A DNA stretch of 64,000 bases from Saprospiraceae bacterium (lineage in GTDB: Bacteria > Bacteroidota > Bacteroidia > Chitinophagales > Saprospiraceae): NCBI GenBank assembly GCA_041392805.1, contig JAWKLJ010000002.1:883001-947000 (forward strand). The letters run 5' to 3'. Positions 17,762-26,520 of the stretch are shown one piece after another. Each line of letters starts with the position of its first letter. The first letter of the stretch is position 1. The notes beneath the pieces were generated by a model that saw nothing but the letters and a program-made list of their open reading frames with translations, was not told the origin of the DNA and made no database searches. The position numbers and the translations under genes are program-made.

Positions 17762-18952
17762 ATGATCTATTTAGACAATAATGCAACGACTCCCACGGAC
17801 CCCCGCGTCTTGGAGACCATGCTGCCTTACTTCTATGAGCAGCCAGGTAATGCCGCCAGCCGCAGCCACCCCTTTGGCTGGGTGGCGACAGAGGCCGTGG
17901 ATTTGGCTCGGGAGCAGGTGGCCCAGCTACTCGGTGCCGAAACGAGAGAAATCGTCTTTACCTCAGGTGCGACAGAGTCTATTAACCTCGCTTTGAAAGG
18001 GGTATTTGAGATGTATCATCGCAAAGGTAAGCATATCATTACCGTCCAGACAGAGCATAAAGCCGTACTGGACACCTGCCAATACCTGGAAAAGCGAGGA
18101 GGGGAAATCACTTACCTAACGGTTGATGCAATGGGCCTAATTGACCTTGGCGCCCTAGAGGCGGCTATCCGACCGGACACGATACTCGTCGCCATCATGT
18201 GGGCAAATAATGAAACGGGAGTCCTCCAACCCATGCAAGCCATTGGCGAAATTTGTGACCGCCATGGGGTGCTTCTGATGAGCGATGCCACCCAAACTGT
18301 GGGAAAAATGCCCGTTTTGCCAAAAACCGTTGGCGTACATTTGCTGGCTTTTTCGGGGCATAAAATCTATGGCCCCAAAGGCGTTGGCGGGCTTTTTGTC
18401 AGCCAGCGGGCACCGCGGGTAAGGTTGACTGCACAAATGGATGGCGGCGGCCATGAGTATGGCTTCCGCTCTGGTACTTTGAACGTACCCGGAATCGTTG
18501 GCATGGGCAAAGCGATGGCGTTAGCCGCCGAGGAAATGCCCGCGGAGTCCATTCGTTTGAAAAAATGGAGAGACCAACTGGAAAACACGCTCCTCACTAG
18601 TCTTGAAGCCGTTCAGTTAAATGGCCATCCCGATCAGCGGATGCCTCAGGTGACCAATATATCCTTTAGTTGCGTAGATGCAGAAGGGCTGATGGCTACC
18701 TTCAATCGCCACATTGCTGTTTCGGCCGGTTCTGCCTGCACTTCTGCCAATCCTGCCCCCTCCCATGTTTTAATGGGAATGGGCTTAGGTAAAAATAGGG
18801 CTACTTCATCCTTGCGCTTCAGTTTTGGGCGATTCAATACAGAGGAAGACGTCGAAACGGTGATCAAAGCCGTCACGGAAGGGGTGTTGCGATTGCGAGA
18901 CCAAAACCCGATTTGGGAATTGTTTCAGGAAGGAATCGATATGGAGGCTTGA
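17762..18952 (+). CDS. cysteine desulfurase, IscS/NifS type
   Basis: 396 residues from ATG 17762, which begins MIYLDNNATTPTDPRVLETM, the canonical NifS start. The PLP lysine is K201 in FSGHKIYGPKG, the PLP-contact His is in QTEHKAVLDTC and the active-site Cys326 is in SAGSACTS. It takes sulfur from cysteine for Fe-S clusters and tRNA thiolation. An IscA-like gene follows 90 bp downstream with its own candidate promoter. It diverges from the mutase gene. Confidence 0.96.
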   Translation: MIYLDNNATTPTDPRVLETMLPYFYEQPGNAASRSHPFGWVATEAVDLAREQVAQLLGAETREIVFTSGATESINLALKGVFEMYHRKGKHIITVQTEHKAVLDTCQYLEKRGGEITYLTVDAMGLIDLGALEAAIRPDTILVAIMWANNETGVLQPMQAIGEICDRHGVLLMSDATQTVGKMPVLPKTVGVHLLAFSGHKIYGPKGVGGLFVSQRAPRVRLTAQMDGGGHEYGFRSGTLNVPGIVGMGKAMALAAEEMPAESIRLKKWRDQLENTLLTSLEAVQLNGHPDQRMPQVTNISFSCVDAEGLMATFNRHIAVSAGSACTSANPAPSHVLMGMGLGKNRATSSLRFSFGRFNTEEDVETVIKAVTEGVLRLRDQNPIWELFQEGIDMEA

Positions 18953-18990
18953 AAGCGTCAGCCCCTTTTTGAAAAAACTAATCCATAACA

Positions 18991-19021
18991 TTGTTTGTTA
19001 TCATATTGTATCTTATTTTTG
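18991..19021 (+). promoter_or_regulatory. Bacteroidota-type promoter for the IscA-like gene
   Basis: TATTTTTG at 19014-19021 matches the TAnnTTTG -7 element. A TTG at 18991 or TTTG at 18994 stands 16-20 bases upstream as the -33 element. The start codon is 22 bases downstream. Confidence 0.45.
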
Positions 19022-19042
19022 GTATACATTAAAACTAACTAC

Positions 19043-19369
19043 ATGTTATTCGTTGCAGATAGTGCTAAAGTAAAAATCTTGGAAGTCAAAGAAAAAGATG
19101 GCTTAGGCGAAGATTTCTTTGTGAGGGTTAGTGTAACCAGTGGAGGGTGCTCCGGCTTAACCTATAACATGGATTTTGATAATCAATTAAAGCCTGATGA
19201 CCAGGTTTTTGAAGATAATGGCGAGAAAATCGTGACCGATCTGAGGAGTTTCCTGTATTTGTGCAACACCACCCTGGAATTTTCAGGCGGATTGGAAGGG
19301 AAAGGCTTTTATTTTAATAATCCAAATGCTTCCCGTTCCTGTGCTTGCGGTGAGAGTTTTGCGGTTTAA
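19043..19369 (+). CDS. HesB/IscA family iron-sulfur assembly protein
   Basis: 108 residues from ATG 19043. The three conserved cysteines are C36 (SGGCSGLTY), C100 and C102 (SCACGESF), the A-type carrier signature C-x63-C-x-C; an additional Cys74 is not part of the motif. A-type proteins carry Fe-S clusters or iron to apo-targets. The neighbouring cysteine desulfurase supports this role. The longer frame from 18995 starts inside the promoter region and was rejected. Confidence 0.95.
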   Translation: MLFVADSAKVKILEVKEKDGLGEDFFVRVSVTSGGCSGLTYNMDFDNQLKPDDQVFEDNGEKIVTDLRSFLYLCNTTLEFSGGLEGKGFYFNNPNASRSCACGESFAV

Positions 19370-19386
19370 CCCCCTTATTTCCCCTC

Positions 19387-20520
19387 ATGTACAGATTAGG
19401 CTTTGATGCCAAACGATTATTCAACAACTTTACAGGTCTGGGCAATTACAGCCGGACTTTGTTATTTAACTTAGGGCAATATTTTCCTGATAACGCTTAT
19501 TTCCTCTATACGCCTAAGGTTAAAAAAAATTCCGAAACACATTACTTTCTAACCAGCCCTTCCTATAGTGTCAAAATGCCTAAATTGATGCCCAAAGCTT
19601 ATTGGCGCACTGTTGGCATTACCCCCCAATTGAAGCAGCAAAAAATACAGCTTTATCACGGCCTAAGCCACGAAATCCCAATGGGACTGGAAAAAGCCAA
19701 TATTCCAAGTGTCGTAACCATTCACGATTTATTGTATAAACACTTTCCTGATCAATATGCTTGGGCCGACCGCCAAATTTATGACTTCAAATTCCGCTAT
19801 GCCTGCCAACATGCGAATAAGATCGTGGCGATAAGTGAAGCAACGAAAAAAGATATCATCCACTTTTTTGATGTTCCTGCTGAAAAAATTGAGGTCATTT
19901 ACCAGACTTGTCACGACCGCTTTATGCAGGAACGATCCAAAAAGACCCTGGCAGAGGTCAAAGCCAAATACCATTTACCTGATGCTTTCCTCTTCTATGT
20001 GGGTTCCGTTATCGAACGCAAGAACCTGTTAGGCCTCGTCAAAGCCCTGGACCTTTTACCGAAAGACCTGCAATTGCCCCTCGTCGTCGTCGGCAGCCGA
20101 AGTGAATACCAAATCCAGGTAAGCGAGTACGCCAAAAAAGCAAACCTGGAAGATAAAATAATCTACATCGAACCAACTTTCCATGACCTTTCGGCCTTGT
20201 ATCAGCAAGCTAAAGTTTTTATCTATCCTTCTTTTGCAGAGGGATTTGGTATCCCTGTGCTGGAAGCTTTGTTTAGTAAAACCCCAGTAGTGACCTCCAA
20301 TTGCTCCTCTTTGCCGGAGGCGGCAGGCCCCGGTGCTTACCTGGCCGACCCTCATGCTCCCGAAGATATAGCAGCGGGCATTGAAAAAATACTGACCGAT
20401 GATGATTATCGGGAAACCCTGATCAAAGAAGGCTTTGAATACGCCCAGCAATTCCAGGGCGAACCGCTGGTGTACCAGATGATGGAACTGTACGAAAAGG
20501 TGCTCAAAAGAAAATTTTAG
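19387..20520 (+). CDS. glycosyltransferase family 4 (GT-B fold)
   Basis: 377 residues. The N-terminus FDAKRLFNNFTGLGNYSRTLL holds the nucleotide-sugar/acceptor glycine loop of mannosyl/glycosyltransferases. The C-terminal donor domain includes LFYVGSVIERKNLLGLVKAL and the E-x7-E motif in FAEGFGIPVLEALFSKTPV. Probably cytoplasmic transfer of a sugar in cell-surface polysaccharide synthesis; donor and acceptor are not deducible. It follows the IscA-like gene by 17 bp and may be co-transcribed. Confidence 0.93.
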   Translation: MYRLGFDAKRLFNNFTGLGNYSRTLLFNLGQYFPDNAYFLYTPKVKKNSETHYFLTSPSYSVKMPKLMPKAYWRTVGITPQLKQQKIQLYHGLSHEIPMGLEKANIPSVVTIHDLLYKHFPDQYAWADRQIYDFKFRYACQHANKIVAISEATKKDIIHFFDVPAEKIEVIYQTCHDRFMQERSKKTLAEVKAKYHLPDAFLFYVGSVIERKNLLGLVKALDLLPKDLQLPLVVVGSRSEYQIQVSEYAKKANLEDKIIYIEPTFHDLSALYQQAKVFIYPSFAEGFGIPVLEALFSKTPVVTSNCSSLPEAAGPGAYLADPHAPEDIAAGIEKILTDDDYRETLIKEGFEYAQQFQGEPLVYQMMELYEKVLKRKF

Positions 20521-20536
20521 TTATGACCAATATTCC

Positions 20537-23059
20537 TTAAAACTCCTTGTCTCCGAACTCACTTTTAATAAATTTCATCTTTTTAGAAGCCTGATTCAAT
20601 TGGTAACTCAAACTCAATTGCAGAATATCCACTTCGTAAATGTAATTCGTCGTGGTGAAAAAATTCTCCCGCACCGTGGTGATACGTTGTTCATTAGAGG
20701 CAAGCAGCCCCATGTCAATGTTCAGCCATTGTAGCGTGAGCCCCCATTTTTTAGCTGCAAAAGTTTTGCGCAAAGTTAGAGAAGGATTGTAAAAGCGGGA
20801 ATCCCGCCCTTGGGCAGTGATACTCTCTGATAAATAATTGAGCCCCACCTGGAGGTCGAGGGTCTTGGCCAATTTGACATTGCTATTGGCATTAATAGAA
20901 TAGATGATATTGCTGGTGCGAATAGGGTCTCCGAATAAATCACCCTCTATTTGGTAATTGAAAATATTTGTGCCTAAGGTAAGCCGCCATCCTTTGGCAG
21001 GATAAAGCGTGGCGCCTAATTCAAGGCCGTAAGCCTGAGCCCGACCCGCATTAGTATATATGCGATTGAGGATCGTATCATTAAAAATAGTATTGACTCT
21101 ATTGATCACATGATTGACGTTCCTGAAATAGGCAGTGGCAAAAACGGCATTATCTTCCCAGTTTTTAACCAATCCGACTTCGACCAGGTCAATGAATTCA
21201 GGTAACAGCTTGGCATCTCCTTGTTCAAGGGTTTCAGAGTGCTCTCTTTCTGGGAAAGGGGTCATCTTAAAGGTGGTGGTTCGTTCGATACGACGACTAT
21301 AAGCCGCCTTGAATGCCAGTTGATTACCCATATCATACTGTAAATTGATAGACGGAAATGGATTAAACTGCTTTAAGGAATAAGTCGTGTCGGGGTTTAC
21401 CAGCCCTACTTCGCGGTCAAAATATTCTACCCTTAACCCAACCGTATATTGCCATTTTCCGGATTCGCCAGCCACCTGACTGTATAGGGAGTGAATCTCC
21501 CGTGTGAGGTCGATGCTATTGGTAAAAAGCGGATTAATTTCCCACTGTGCTGTTTGAAAATTCCGGTCGAGATAAATAAAATCACCAGGATGTTGGAGAT
21601 AGCGGTATTGATAGCCACTTTCCCATGTTGCAGCACCTAGTTTTTGCTGATAGTTCATTTGGAACCTAAAGCCATCCAACGGATTATCATTATCGTTAAA
21701 TTGTACTTGAAGCGTATCACTAATACCCGGCCAGGAAAGGCTCGTATTGTCCGTCGGGCCGCCTAAAATAGTCCGCTCGTACAAAGCCGAAAAAGACAGC
21801 GAAGATTCATTGGCAAATGCCAGGGTATAATCCAAAGAGCCAATAAAGAAATCCCCGCGACGCACCCGAAGGTTATTATTAAAATAGCTAAAATTACTAA
21901 ATGCAGTTCCTCCCTGGAAAACATCGCCGGTCGATTCGTATAAATCATAGTAAGCCTCCGGGTTGGTAAATTGCTCTGCGGAGACGATACTTCTTTGTTG
22001 GTTATCATACAAAATATCAGCCGTCCGGTAATGGGTGCGTTTCCCTGCGTAAAAACTGGCCCCTAACGATTCTCGTTTAGAAGGGGCAAACAGCAAAGCC
22101 AAACGGCCAGCATATTGTTCCTTGTCAAAACTCCGTTCCCCATAGGAAGGAAATTCCGTTAAGACCTCCCCAATGTAGGTGTTCACATAACCAACCCGAC
22201 GCCCGGATAGGTCGTTGCGGCTATAATCCACCCCCGCAGAAATATCCCATTTGCCTTTTTTGACATTGAGGGTAAGGTCGGCGCCATACCTTTTAGTTGC
22301 CTCCGCATTGTCGTAAGGTTCCAGGCTAGGTAATCCCAGTAAGACGTTAGCTTGCAGATAAAACCCATCAGATAGACTTTGTTTGGTTTTGATATTAATA
22401 ATCCCCGCTTTCCCATCTGGGTCATATTTTGCCGATGGGGCCGTAATAATTTCAATATCTTCAATACTATTAGCCGCCAGCTGACCCAAAATGGTCGCTG
22501 GATCGACCTGCACCGGTTTCCCGTTCAGCATAACGACGAAGCCTGACGTTCCTCGGACCGAAATTTCACCCAAAGGACTAACTGTTACGGCAGGTAGGTT
22601 TCGCAACACATCCAATGCTGTGCCACCCTGGGCACTCTGAAATTGCCCCGCATCAAACACCTGCTTGTCTAAACGATGGATAGTAGTGATTTCCCTGGCC
22701 GTGACCTCAACCGCATCCAAGATATTAGTATTTACGGCCAACTTTAAGATGCCTAAGGCGATGTTTTCATTGACATCAAAAAAATCGGAAATATAGGTGC
22801 TAAATCCAAGAAATTGAATGGATAAATAGACCTTGCTACCGGCAGGAGCCGTCATTTCAAATTGCCCCTGCGCATCACTTACCACACCTGAGATCAAGGA
22901 AGAGTCAGCTGCATTATGCAAGGTAATACTGGCATATTCAATAGGTGCTGAACCCGCTTCAGTCACTACCAATCCCGTAATTTTACCCATGTTTTGACCA
23001 GCAAGGGTTAAAACTAGCATGCACAAAAGCAAAGTGGATAAAAGTGATTTTTCACACAT
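20537..23059 (-). CDS. TonB-dependent receptor-like outer membrane beta-barrel protein with carboxypeptidase-like N-domain
   Basis: 840 residues with a signal peptide (LLSTLLLCMLVLTLAGQ). Residues ~24-115 form a carboxypeptidase-regulatory-like beta-sandwich (GKITGLVVTEAGSAPIEYAS). A plug domain follows (DVLRNLPAVTVSPLGEISVRG, SIEDIEIITAPSAKYDPDG) and then a long barrel of the OMP_b-brl_3 family. The substrate is unknown. It diverges from the metal permease-repressor gene; the shared intergenic region holds a DtxR/MntR-like palindrome, so metal-related uptake is possible but inferred. Confidence 0.92.
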   Translation of the reverse strand: MCEKSLLSTLLLCMLVLTLAGQNMGKITGLVVTEAGSAPIEYASITLHNAADSSLISGVVSDAQGQFEMTAPAGSKVYLSIQFLGFSTYISDFFDVNENIALGILKLAVNTNILDAVEVTAREITTIHRLDKQVFDAGQFQSAQGGTALDVLRNLPAVTVSPLGEISVRGTSGFVVMLNGKPVQVDPATILGQLAANSIEDIEIITAPSAKYDPDGKAGIINIKTKQSLSDGFYLQANVLLGLPSLEPYDNAEATKRYGADLTLNVKKGKWDISAGVDYSRNDLSGRRVGYVNTYIGEVLTEFPSYGERSFDKEQYAGRLALLFAPSKRESLGASFYAGKRTHYRTADILYDNQQRSIVSAEQFTNPEAYYDLYESTGDVFQGGTAFSNFSYFNNNLRVRRGDFFIGSLDYTLAFANESSLSFSALYERTILGGPTDNTSLSWPGISDTLQVQFNDNDNPLDGFRFQMNYQQKLGAATWESGYQYRYLQHPGDFIYLDRNFQTAQWEINPLFTNSIDLTREIHSLYSQVAGESGKWQYTVGLRVEYFDREVGLVNPDTTYSLKQFNPFPSINLQYDMGNQLAFKAAYSRRIERTTTFKMTPFPEREHSETLEQGDAKLLPEFIDLVEVGLVKNWEDNAVFATAYFRNVNHVINRVNTIFNDTILNRIYTNAGRAQAYGLELGATLYPAKGWRLTLGTNIFNYQIEGDLFGDPIRTSNIIYSINANSNVKLAKTLDLQVGLNYLSESITAQGRDSRFYNPSLTLRKTFAAKKWGLTLQWLNIDMGLLASNEQRITTVRENFFTTTNYIYEVDILQLSLSYQLNQASKKMKFIKSEFGDKEF

Positions 23060-23099
23060 GACAATTTAAAATTTTGATGCTTTTTTAGGCCTTTGCGAA

Positions 23100-23160
23100 A
23101 AACCGAAAACCCCTCCATTACCTCCACCCCTCCAATACCACGTCCCCAAAAAAAACATGG
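23100..23160. repeat. single family B repeat relic in a divergent promoter region
   Basis: AACCCCTCCATTACCTCC followed by CCTCCAATACC and CGTCCCCAAAAAAAAC is one degenerate copy of the pyrimidine-rich family. It lies between the receptor start and the operator candidate. Confidence 0.55.
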
Positions 23161-23240
23161 ATGACTGCTTGACAAAAGTAATTAAAAGGTTTAGGATTAT
23201 TTCGTCAAAATAGGGCCGTAAATTCGGGAGATCAATAAAA

Positions 23241-23256
23241 TTTAGATTAATCTAAA
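23241..23256. promoter_or_regulatory. perfect 16-bp palindrome, DtxR/MntR-type operator candidate
   Basis: TTTAGATTAATCTAAA is a perfect palindrome of the TTTAGx...xCTAAA shape reported for DtxR/MntR-family boxes. It lies 62 bp before the start of a gene that itself carries a DtxR-like domain, immediately upstream of the -33 region. Autoregulation by metal is a natural inference. Confidence 0.65.
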
Positions 23257-23262
23257 AAATAT

Positions 23263-23295
23263 TTTACAGCATATTAAAAATAATAATTAACTTTG
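23263..23295 (+). promoter_or_regulatory. promoter of the metal permease-repressor gene
   Basis: TAACTTTG at 23288-23295 matches the TAnnTTTG -7 element. TTTTAC at 23263 is a weak -33 element about 20 bases upstream. Transcription would start near 23302, 16 bases before the ATG, with the palindrome just upstream. Confidence 0.55.
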
Positions 23296-23317
23296 CTATC
23301 AAGGAAAAAAACAAGAA

Positions 23318-24808
23318 ATGACTACATTATTAGAGGTTTTACAACAGGAATGGGCCATAAGGGCATTGATCGCCTCAAGCCTTGTTGGAGTAATGTGTGG
23401 CGTATTAGGCTGTTTTATTGTCTTGCGGAATATGTCCTTGGTGGGAGATGCACTGGCCCACGCCATCTTACCCGGTGTCGTTTTCGCCTTTGTTTTAGTG
23501 GGATATAGTGCCCTGGGCTTTTTCACTGGCGCGGTTATTGCCGGCTTAGTCACTGCCATTGGTATTACGTGGATACAGCATAATGTAGGGACTAAAAATG
23601 ATGCGGCGATAGGCATCGTATTTACGGCCATGTTCTCGATAGGTGTTATGGGCATTTCCTGGATCAGCAGGAATGAAGGCGTCCACCTGGATTTGAAAGA
23701 CTTTTTATTTGGCAATGTGCTGGGGGTGGCCAATAGCGATTTGTTTCTAACCGCAGGGGTTACCGTCTATGTGGTGGCCAGTGTGATGGTTTTTTATCGC
23801 TTTCTATTTGTCACCACCTTTCAGTCTGTGATAGCAGAAACCATGGGGGTACCGGTGCAAATGATTCATTATTTTTTAATGCTACTCCTGTCTTTTGCCG
23901 TGGTGGCTTCCCTTCAGACCGTGGGTGTAATCCTGGTGGTCGCGATGTTAATTACGCCCGCCTCTACCGCCTTATTGTTATCCAATCGGTTACCAAGGGT
24001 TATTGTCATATCCGCCATTGTTGGACTTTTTTCAGCTGTTCTTGGTTTGGTGTTGGCCATTTTATTTGAAACCACGCCTGGCCCTGCTATGGCAGTAACG
24101 GCTACCTTTTTTTATATAATAGCCGTTTTTTTCGCACCCGAAAAGGGTTTAGTGTTTCGTTTTTTTCGCACCCGAAAACTCAAACATCGCATCAAAGTGG
24201 AAGACGGCCTGAAGCAAGCTTATCGCTTACAAGAGGAAGGGCTGTTGACCTTTGACAGCCTGGCTGAAAAACTAGGTATAAATCAACCAGGACTACAAAA
24301 AATACTACAGCTATTAAGGTCCAGGGGCTTCATCGAAAAGACAACCTTAAAACTAACAGACCTGGGGGTAGGGGAGGCCGAAAAACTGGTAAGGGCCCAT
24401 CGCCTTTGGGAAACCTACCTCGTCAATAAAATGGGCCTGAACAATGAACAGATCCACGATGAGGCTGAACGTTACGAGCATTTGCTGCCCGAATCCCTCC
24501 TTGACGCCGTCGACAAGGAGTTGGGATTCCCTAGTACGGACCCTCATGGCTCGCCCATCCCTGCCAAGCAGGGGTATCCTAGTTTCCCCCTGATTCGACT
24601 AGCCGAACAAGAAGTTGCCCGCATTGCCAAGCACCAGGCCAATCAGTACGTCATGACCCAACTTTGGCGACTAGGCCTGCTACCCGGCGCAAGTTTTCAA
24701 ATCCAACAAAAAGACCAGGAACAGTTTTTATTAAAATCAGCTGACCATGATATTAGCGTTCCTGTCAGTTTGGCGTCGCAGATCAATGTGGAGCTAAAGG
24801 AGGGCTAG
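23318..24808 (+). CDS. metal ABC transporter permease fused to a DtxR/MntR-like repressor domain
   Basis: 496 residues. Residues 1-275 are an ABC-3 (ZnuB/MntB type) permease with about eight membrane helices, including LVGDALAHAILPGVVFAF and VGVILVVAMLITPASTALLL. Residues ~285-420 are a winged-helix plus dimerisation region of the DtxR/MntR type (LAEKLGINQPGLQKILQLL, LTDLGVGEAEKLVRAHRLWE, HDEAERYEHLLPE, GFPSTDPHGSPIP). The rest is a FeoA/SH3-like domain. It should move Mn2+, Zn2+ or Fe2+ and sense it. No ATPase or binding protein gene is adjacent; partners must be elsewhere. A perfect palindrome precedes it. Confidence 0.92.
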   Translation: MTTLLEVLQQEWAIRALIASSLVGVMCGVLGCFIVLRNMSLVGDALAHAILPGVVFAFVLVGYSALGFFTGAVIAGLVTAIGITWIQHNVGTKNDAAIGIVFTAMFSIGVMGISWISRNEGVHLDLKDFLFGNVLGVANSDLFLTAGVTVYVVASVMVFYRFLFVTTFQSVIAETMGVPVQMIHYFLMLLLSFAVVASLQTVGVILVVAMLITPASTALLLSNRLPRVIVISAIVGLFSAVLGLVLAILFETTPGPAMAVTATFFYIIAVFFAPEKGLVFRFFRTRKLKHRIKVEDGLKQAYRLQEEGLLTFDSLAEKLGINQPGLQKILQLLRSRGFIEKTTLKLTDLGVGEAEKLVRAHRLWETYLVNKMGLNNEQIHDEAERYEHLLPESLLDAVDKELGFPSTDPHGSPIPAKQGYPSFPLIRLAEQEVARIAKHQANQYVMTQLWRLGLLPGASFQIQQKDQEQFLLKSADHDISVPVSLASQINVELKEG

Positions 24809-25820
24809 GAGGTAGCGAGGGGGGAAGTCGCATGGGTGTGGCTTGGGTGGGTTTTTGGACGTGGAGATATTGGAGTTATAGAGGTATTGGAGGTTTGGCT
24901 TGAGGTTTTTTTTTGTGGGATGTGGGGGTAGTAGAGGTTTGGGGCAAGCCCCAGCGACACAGAAGACATTTTGATTTTGATTTTAATTTTGATTTTCATT
25001 CTATTGGTGCACAGGTTTTATTTGGACGGGGAGATATTGGAGTTATAGAGGTATTGGAGGGTTGGCTTGAGGTTTTTTTTGTGGGATGTGGGGGTAGTAG
25101 AGGTTTGGGGCAAGCCCCAGCGACACAGAAGACATTTTGATTTTGATTTTAATTGTCATTTTGATTCTATTGGTGCACAGGTTTTATTTGGACGTGGAGA
25201 TATTGGAGTTATAGAGGTATTGGAGGTTTGGCTTGAGGTTTTTTTTTGTGGGATGTGGGGGTAGTAGAGGTTTGGGGCAAGCCCCAGCGACACAGAAGAC
25301 ATTTTAATTTTGATTTTAATTGTCATTTTGATTCTATTGGTGCACAGGTTTTATTTGGACGTGGAGATATTGGAGTTATAGAGGTATTGGAGGTTTGGCT
25401 TAAGGTTTTTTTTGTGGGATGTGGGGGTAGTAGAGGTTTGGGGCAAGCCCCAGCGACACAGAAGACATTTTGATTTTGATTTTAATTTTGATTTTCATTC
25501 TATTGGTGCACAGGTTTTATTTGGACGTGGAGTTATTGGAGTTATAGAGGTATTGGAGGTTTGGCTTGAGGTTTTTGGGGGATGTGTAGGTATTGGAGGT
25601 TTGGCTTGGGCCTAGCTTTGAACCATATAAGGAATATAAGATCATATAAGATGTGTCGAGACTTTATTGGAGGGTTGGGGCAAGCCCCAGCGACACAGAA
25701 GACATTTTAATTTTGATTTTAATTGTCATTTTGATTCTATTGGTGCACAGGTTTTATTTGGACGTGGAGATATTGGAGTTATAGAGGTATTGGAGGTTTG
25801 GCTTGAGGTTTTTTTTGATT
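24809..25820. repeat. tandem array of ~166-bp units (family B)
   Basis: The GGGGCAAGCCCCAGCGACAC landmark occurs at 24941, 25107, 25274 and 25440 (period 166-167 bp) and again at 25677 after a degenerate stretch. Each unit carries a GTGGGATGTGGGGGTAGTAG block, the GGGGCAAGCCCC palindrome, an ATTTTGATTTTGATTTTAAT run, TTCTATTGGTGCACAGG, and TTTGGACGTGGAGATATTGG. Open frames run through the units but the period is not a multiple of three, so they are not coding. The array separates the permease-repressor gene from the SufU-like gene and runs into the latter's last codons. Confidence 0.9.
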
Positions 25821-26273
25821 TTAATTGTCATTTTGATTTTGATTGAATTCCCTCTCCATCCAATCCATCAAACTATCCCAGCTCAAGCTTACGCAGGTCG
25901 CTCTGCCAGGAAACTCCTTGACGGCGGAAAAGGCCTCAAACGCCTCGTCTGTGCTTTCCTCTCCTTCCATGGCGATGCGGTTAAATTGGTCCCTTAGAGC
26001 GGGGATAGCGGTGACCTTGAGCCCCTCTATGCGCTGTAGGAGAATGGAAGTCGAGGCTTTGGAAATAGCGCAACCATAGCCATTGAAGCTAGCTGCTTGG
26101 ATTCGATCACCATCCATTTTCAAGAAAAGCTTATACTTGTCGCCGCACAAGGGATTATAGGCCTCAATGATGAAATCTGGCGATTCCATCGCCTCATAGT
26201 GGTAGGGCGTTTTGTTGTGACCAAGGATCACTTTGCGGTATAATTGCTTTAATTTTTCTTCGGATGTCATCAT
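25821..26273 (-). CDS. SufU-like iron-sulfur cluster scaffold protein
   Basis: 150 residues. The IscU/SufU ligands are Cys43 (AYNPLCGDKY), Cys68 (FNGYGCAISKAS) and Cys127 (RATCVSLSW); the GCAISKAS and C-x-x-L-x-W forms favour SufU over IscU. It accepts sulfur and iron for cluster assembly, or activates SufS as a zinc sulfurtransferase. The last residues (NQNQNDN) and stop are written in the AAAATY repeat of the adjoining array, so the 3' end has been remodelled. The gene is separated from the cysteine desulfurase and IscA-like genes by about 6 kb. Confidence 0.92.
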   Translation of the reverse strand: MMTSEEKLKQLYRKVILGHNKTPYHYEAMESPDFIIEAYNPLCGDKYKLFLKMDGDRIQAASFNGYGCAISKASTSILLQRIEGLKVTAIPALRDQFNRIAMEGEESTDEAFEAFSAVKEFPGRATCVSLSWDSLMDWMEREFNQNQNDN

Positions 26274-26330
26274 TTGATAACAAAATTTACAGTGGATTGA
26301 TCTAATTATGGACTAAACTGTTAATTTACT

Positions 26331-26484
26331 GGACTTTTGACATTCGCTGTTTTGAAGTCGGAAGTCGGAATTCGGAAAGGCTCAGGGGCGCAATTTTCCC
26401 ACTTTTCCCACTTTTCCCACTTCCCACTTCCCACTTCCCACTTCTAGTCTGGAAACGGAGGGTTTTCCAAAGCGTCAAAAGTCC
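26331..26484. repeat. family A dispersed repeat, copy A2
   Basis: GGACTTTTGAC (26331) and GTCAAAAGTCC (26474-26484) bound 154 bp. Between them lie ATTCGCTGTTTTGAAGTCGG, AGGCTCAGGGGCGCAATTTT, a run of CCCACTT units and CTAGTCTGGAAACGGAGGGT. It lies in the divergent promoter region between the SufU-like and MobA-like genes. Confidence 0.85.
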
Positions 26485-26520
26485 AATAATTTAACAAAGA
26501 TAAATTTAAAAGGCGAAAGA

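Noticed and set aside
23299..23733. 144-codon minus-strand ORF opposite the metal permease
   Set aside because: It is a shadow frame of hydrophobic codons in the permease; it would also cover the promoter.
24913..25615. Repeated ~65-75-codon ORFs inside the tandem array
   Set aside because: They recur only because the DNA repeats; the unit length of 166-167 bp is not a multiple of three, and the proteins have no start signal or coding pattern.
24809..25820. CRISPR array interpretation of the 166-bp array
   Set aside because: The whole unit is repeated without unique spacers, and no cas gene flanks it.
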